In this document: piece after piece, positions 63,613 to 64,000 of the stretch
Layout of the letters: each line of letters begins with the position of its first letter
Position numbering within the stretch: position 1 is the stretch's first letter
Assembly (NCBI GenBank): GCA_945884695.1
Contig: CAMCYO010000007.1
Coordinates: 1 to 64,000, forward strand
Source of the DNA: Streptomyces griseus
GTDB lineage: Bacteria; Actinomycetota; Actinomycetes; Nanopelagicales; Nanopelagicaceae
Length of the DNA stretch: 64,000 bases
Direction of reading: 5' to 3'
Program-made: the position numbers and the translations under genes
The notes under the pieces: generated by a model
Told to the model about the DNA's origin: nothing
The model's database searches: none
What the model saw: only the letters and a program-made list of their open reading frames with translations

Positions 63613-64000
63613 TTATTTAGATGCTTGGAACCCGACCTCGAGATCTGCCTTGATGTCGTTTATATTTTCAAGGCCAAGACTCAGTCGTACAAGTCCCGGA
63701 GTAACTCCAGCATCAAGTTGCTCTTGTGCACTTAGTTGTGAGTGAGTAGTTGATGCAGGATGAATCACAAGTGAGCGCACATCACCAATATTGGCGACGT
63801 GGCTAAAGAGTTTGAGGGATTCAACGAATTTCTTGCCCGCTTCGATGCCTCCTTTGAGTTCGAATGTCACGATTGCACCAGAACCCTTTGGTGCATATTT
63901 CTTGGCGAGGGCGTTCCAAGGCGATGAAGGCAAAGTAGCGTAATTAACCTTTGCAACATCCTTGTGAGCTTCAAGCCAAGTTGCGACAGCCTTAGCATTT
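63613..64000 (-). CDS. metY: O-acetylhomoserine sulfhydrylase (C-terminal part)
   Basis: C-terminal 129 residues of a PLP-dependent Cys/Met-metabolism enzyme that makes homocysteine from O-acetylhomoserine and sulfide. The frame enters from outside at base 64000 without a break. Seen: the block GSGAIVTFELKGGIEAGKKF, SHVANIGDVRSLVIHPASTTHSQL and PGLVRLSLGLENINDIKADLE, all characteristic of MetY. The PLP lysine and the N-terminal half are outside the window, as would be any upstream control element. A strong terminator follows. Confidence 0.93.
   Translation of the reverse strand, partial: NAKAVATWLEAHKDVAKVNYATLPSSPWNALAKKYAPKGSGAIVTFELKGGIEAGKKFVESLKLFSHVANIGDVRSLVIHPASTTHSQLSAQEQLDAGVTPGLVRLSLGLENINDIKADLEVGFQASK

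Overview
The window looks like the chromosome of a streamlined, AT-leaning actinobacterium, most like the freshwater acI / Nanopelagicales type. This is inferred from gene content and codon use by eye, not from a search. Actinobacterial hallmarks are a WhiB7-type regulator, the AdnAB helicase-nuclease pair, a fused multifunctional 2-oxoglutarate enzyme (Kgd), a SigR/RsrA redox sigma pair, nickel superoxide dismutase with its maturation protease, DUF2342 and UPF0182 proteins, and an initiator tRNA very like the mycobacterial one. Packing is extreme: most neighbours overlap by 4 to 30 bases. I see no insertion sequence, prophage, CRISPR array or integron.

Layout. 1-10422: the end of a respiratory complex I operon (nuoG partial, then nuoH to nuoN) with a polyprenyl diphosphate synthase for the quinone tail. 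10501-14568: pyruvate phosphate dikinase, then on the minus strand a RarD permease lacking a normal start codon and YajQ. 14676-22166: tRNA-Tyr, an NHL-repeat protein, 2-oxoacid:ferredoxin oxidoreductase (korAB) with a nitronate monooxygenase-like protein, and a DUF779 / aldehyde dehydrogenase pair. 22301-24902: a probable persulfide-responsive operon with a CstR-like repressor, a rhodanese lipoprotein, a CoA-disulfide reductase-rhodanese fusion and a 58-residue Cys-rich protein, behind a palindromic operator. 24907-31002: DUF6542-like membrane protein, RmuC, YchF, a class III aminotransferase and TypA.

31045-50569 is a block whose order resembles the Mycobacterium tuberculosis Rv3202c-Rv3193c neighbourhood as I recall it: adnA, adnB, (an endonuclease/exonuclease/phosphatase protein), nudC, uvrD2, whiB7, ABC1 kinase, a ThiF/cyclodehydratase-like protein, (DUF5679, DUF45 peptidase), DUF2342, YlbL-like Lon-domain protein, UPF0182. 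whiB7 is preceded by a small upstream ORF and a textbook intrinsic terminator with a competing antiterminator, so it is very probably controlled by ribosome-mediated attenuation. 50622-64000 holds initiator tRNA-Met, a copper P-type ATPase, HisN, RsgA, AroA, a SRAP/YedK protein, the sigR-rsrA-thioesterase operon, divergent sodN/sodX, kgd, a hemolysin III-family protein and the end of metY.

How it fits together: the window joins energy metabolism (complex I, menaquinone tail, PPDK, two separate 2-oxoglutarate-to-succinyl routes) with DNA break repair (AdnAB, UvrD2, RmuC, SRAP) and several stress circuits: thiol oxidation (SigR/RsrA), superoxide (SodN/SodX), reactive sulfur (CstR operon), copper and translation-targeting antibiotics (WhiB7). 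Most genes are familiar. The signals most worth checking are the whiB7 leader, the persulfide operon, a candidate plus-strand structured RNA at 45234-45316, and several unusually short or oddly started proteins.
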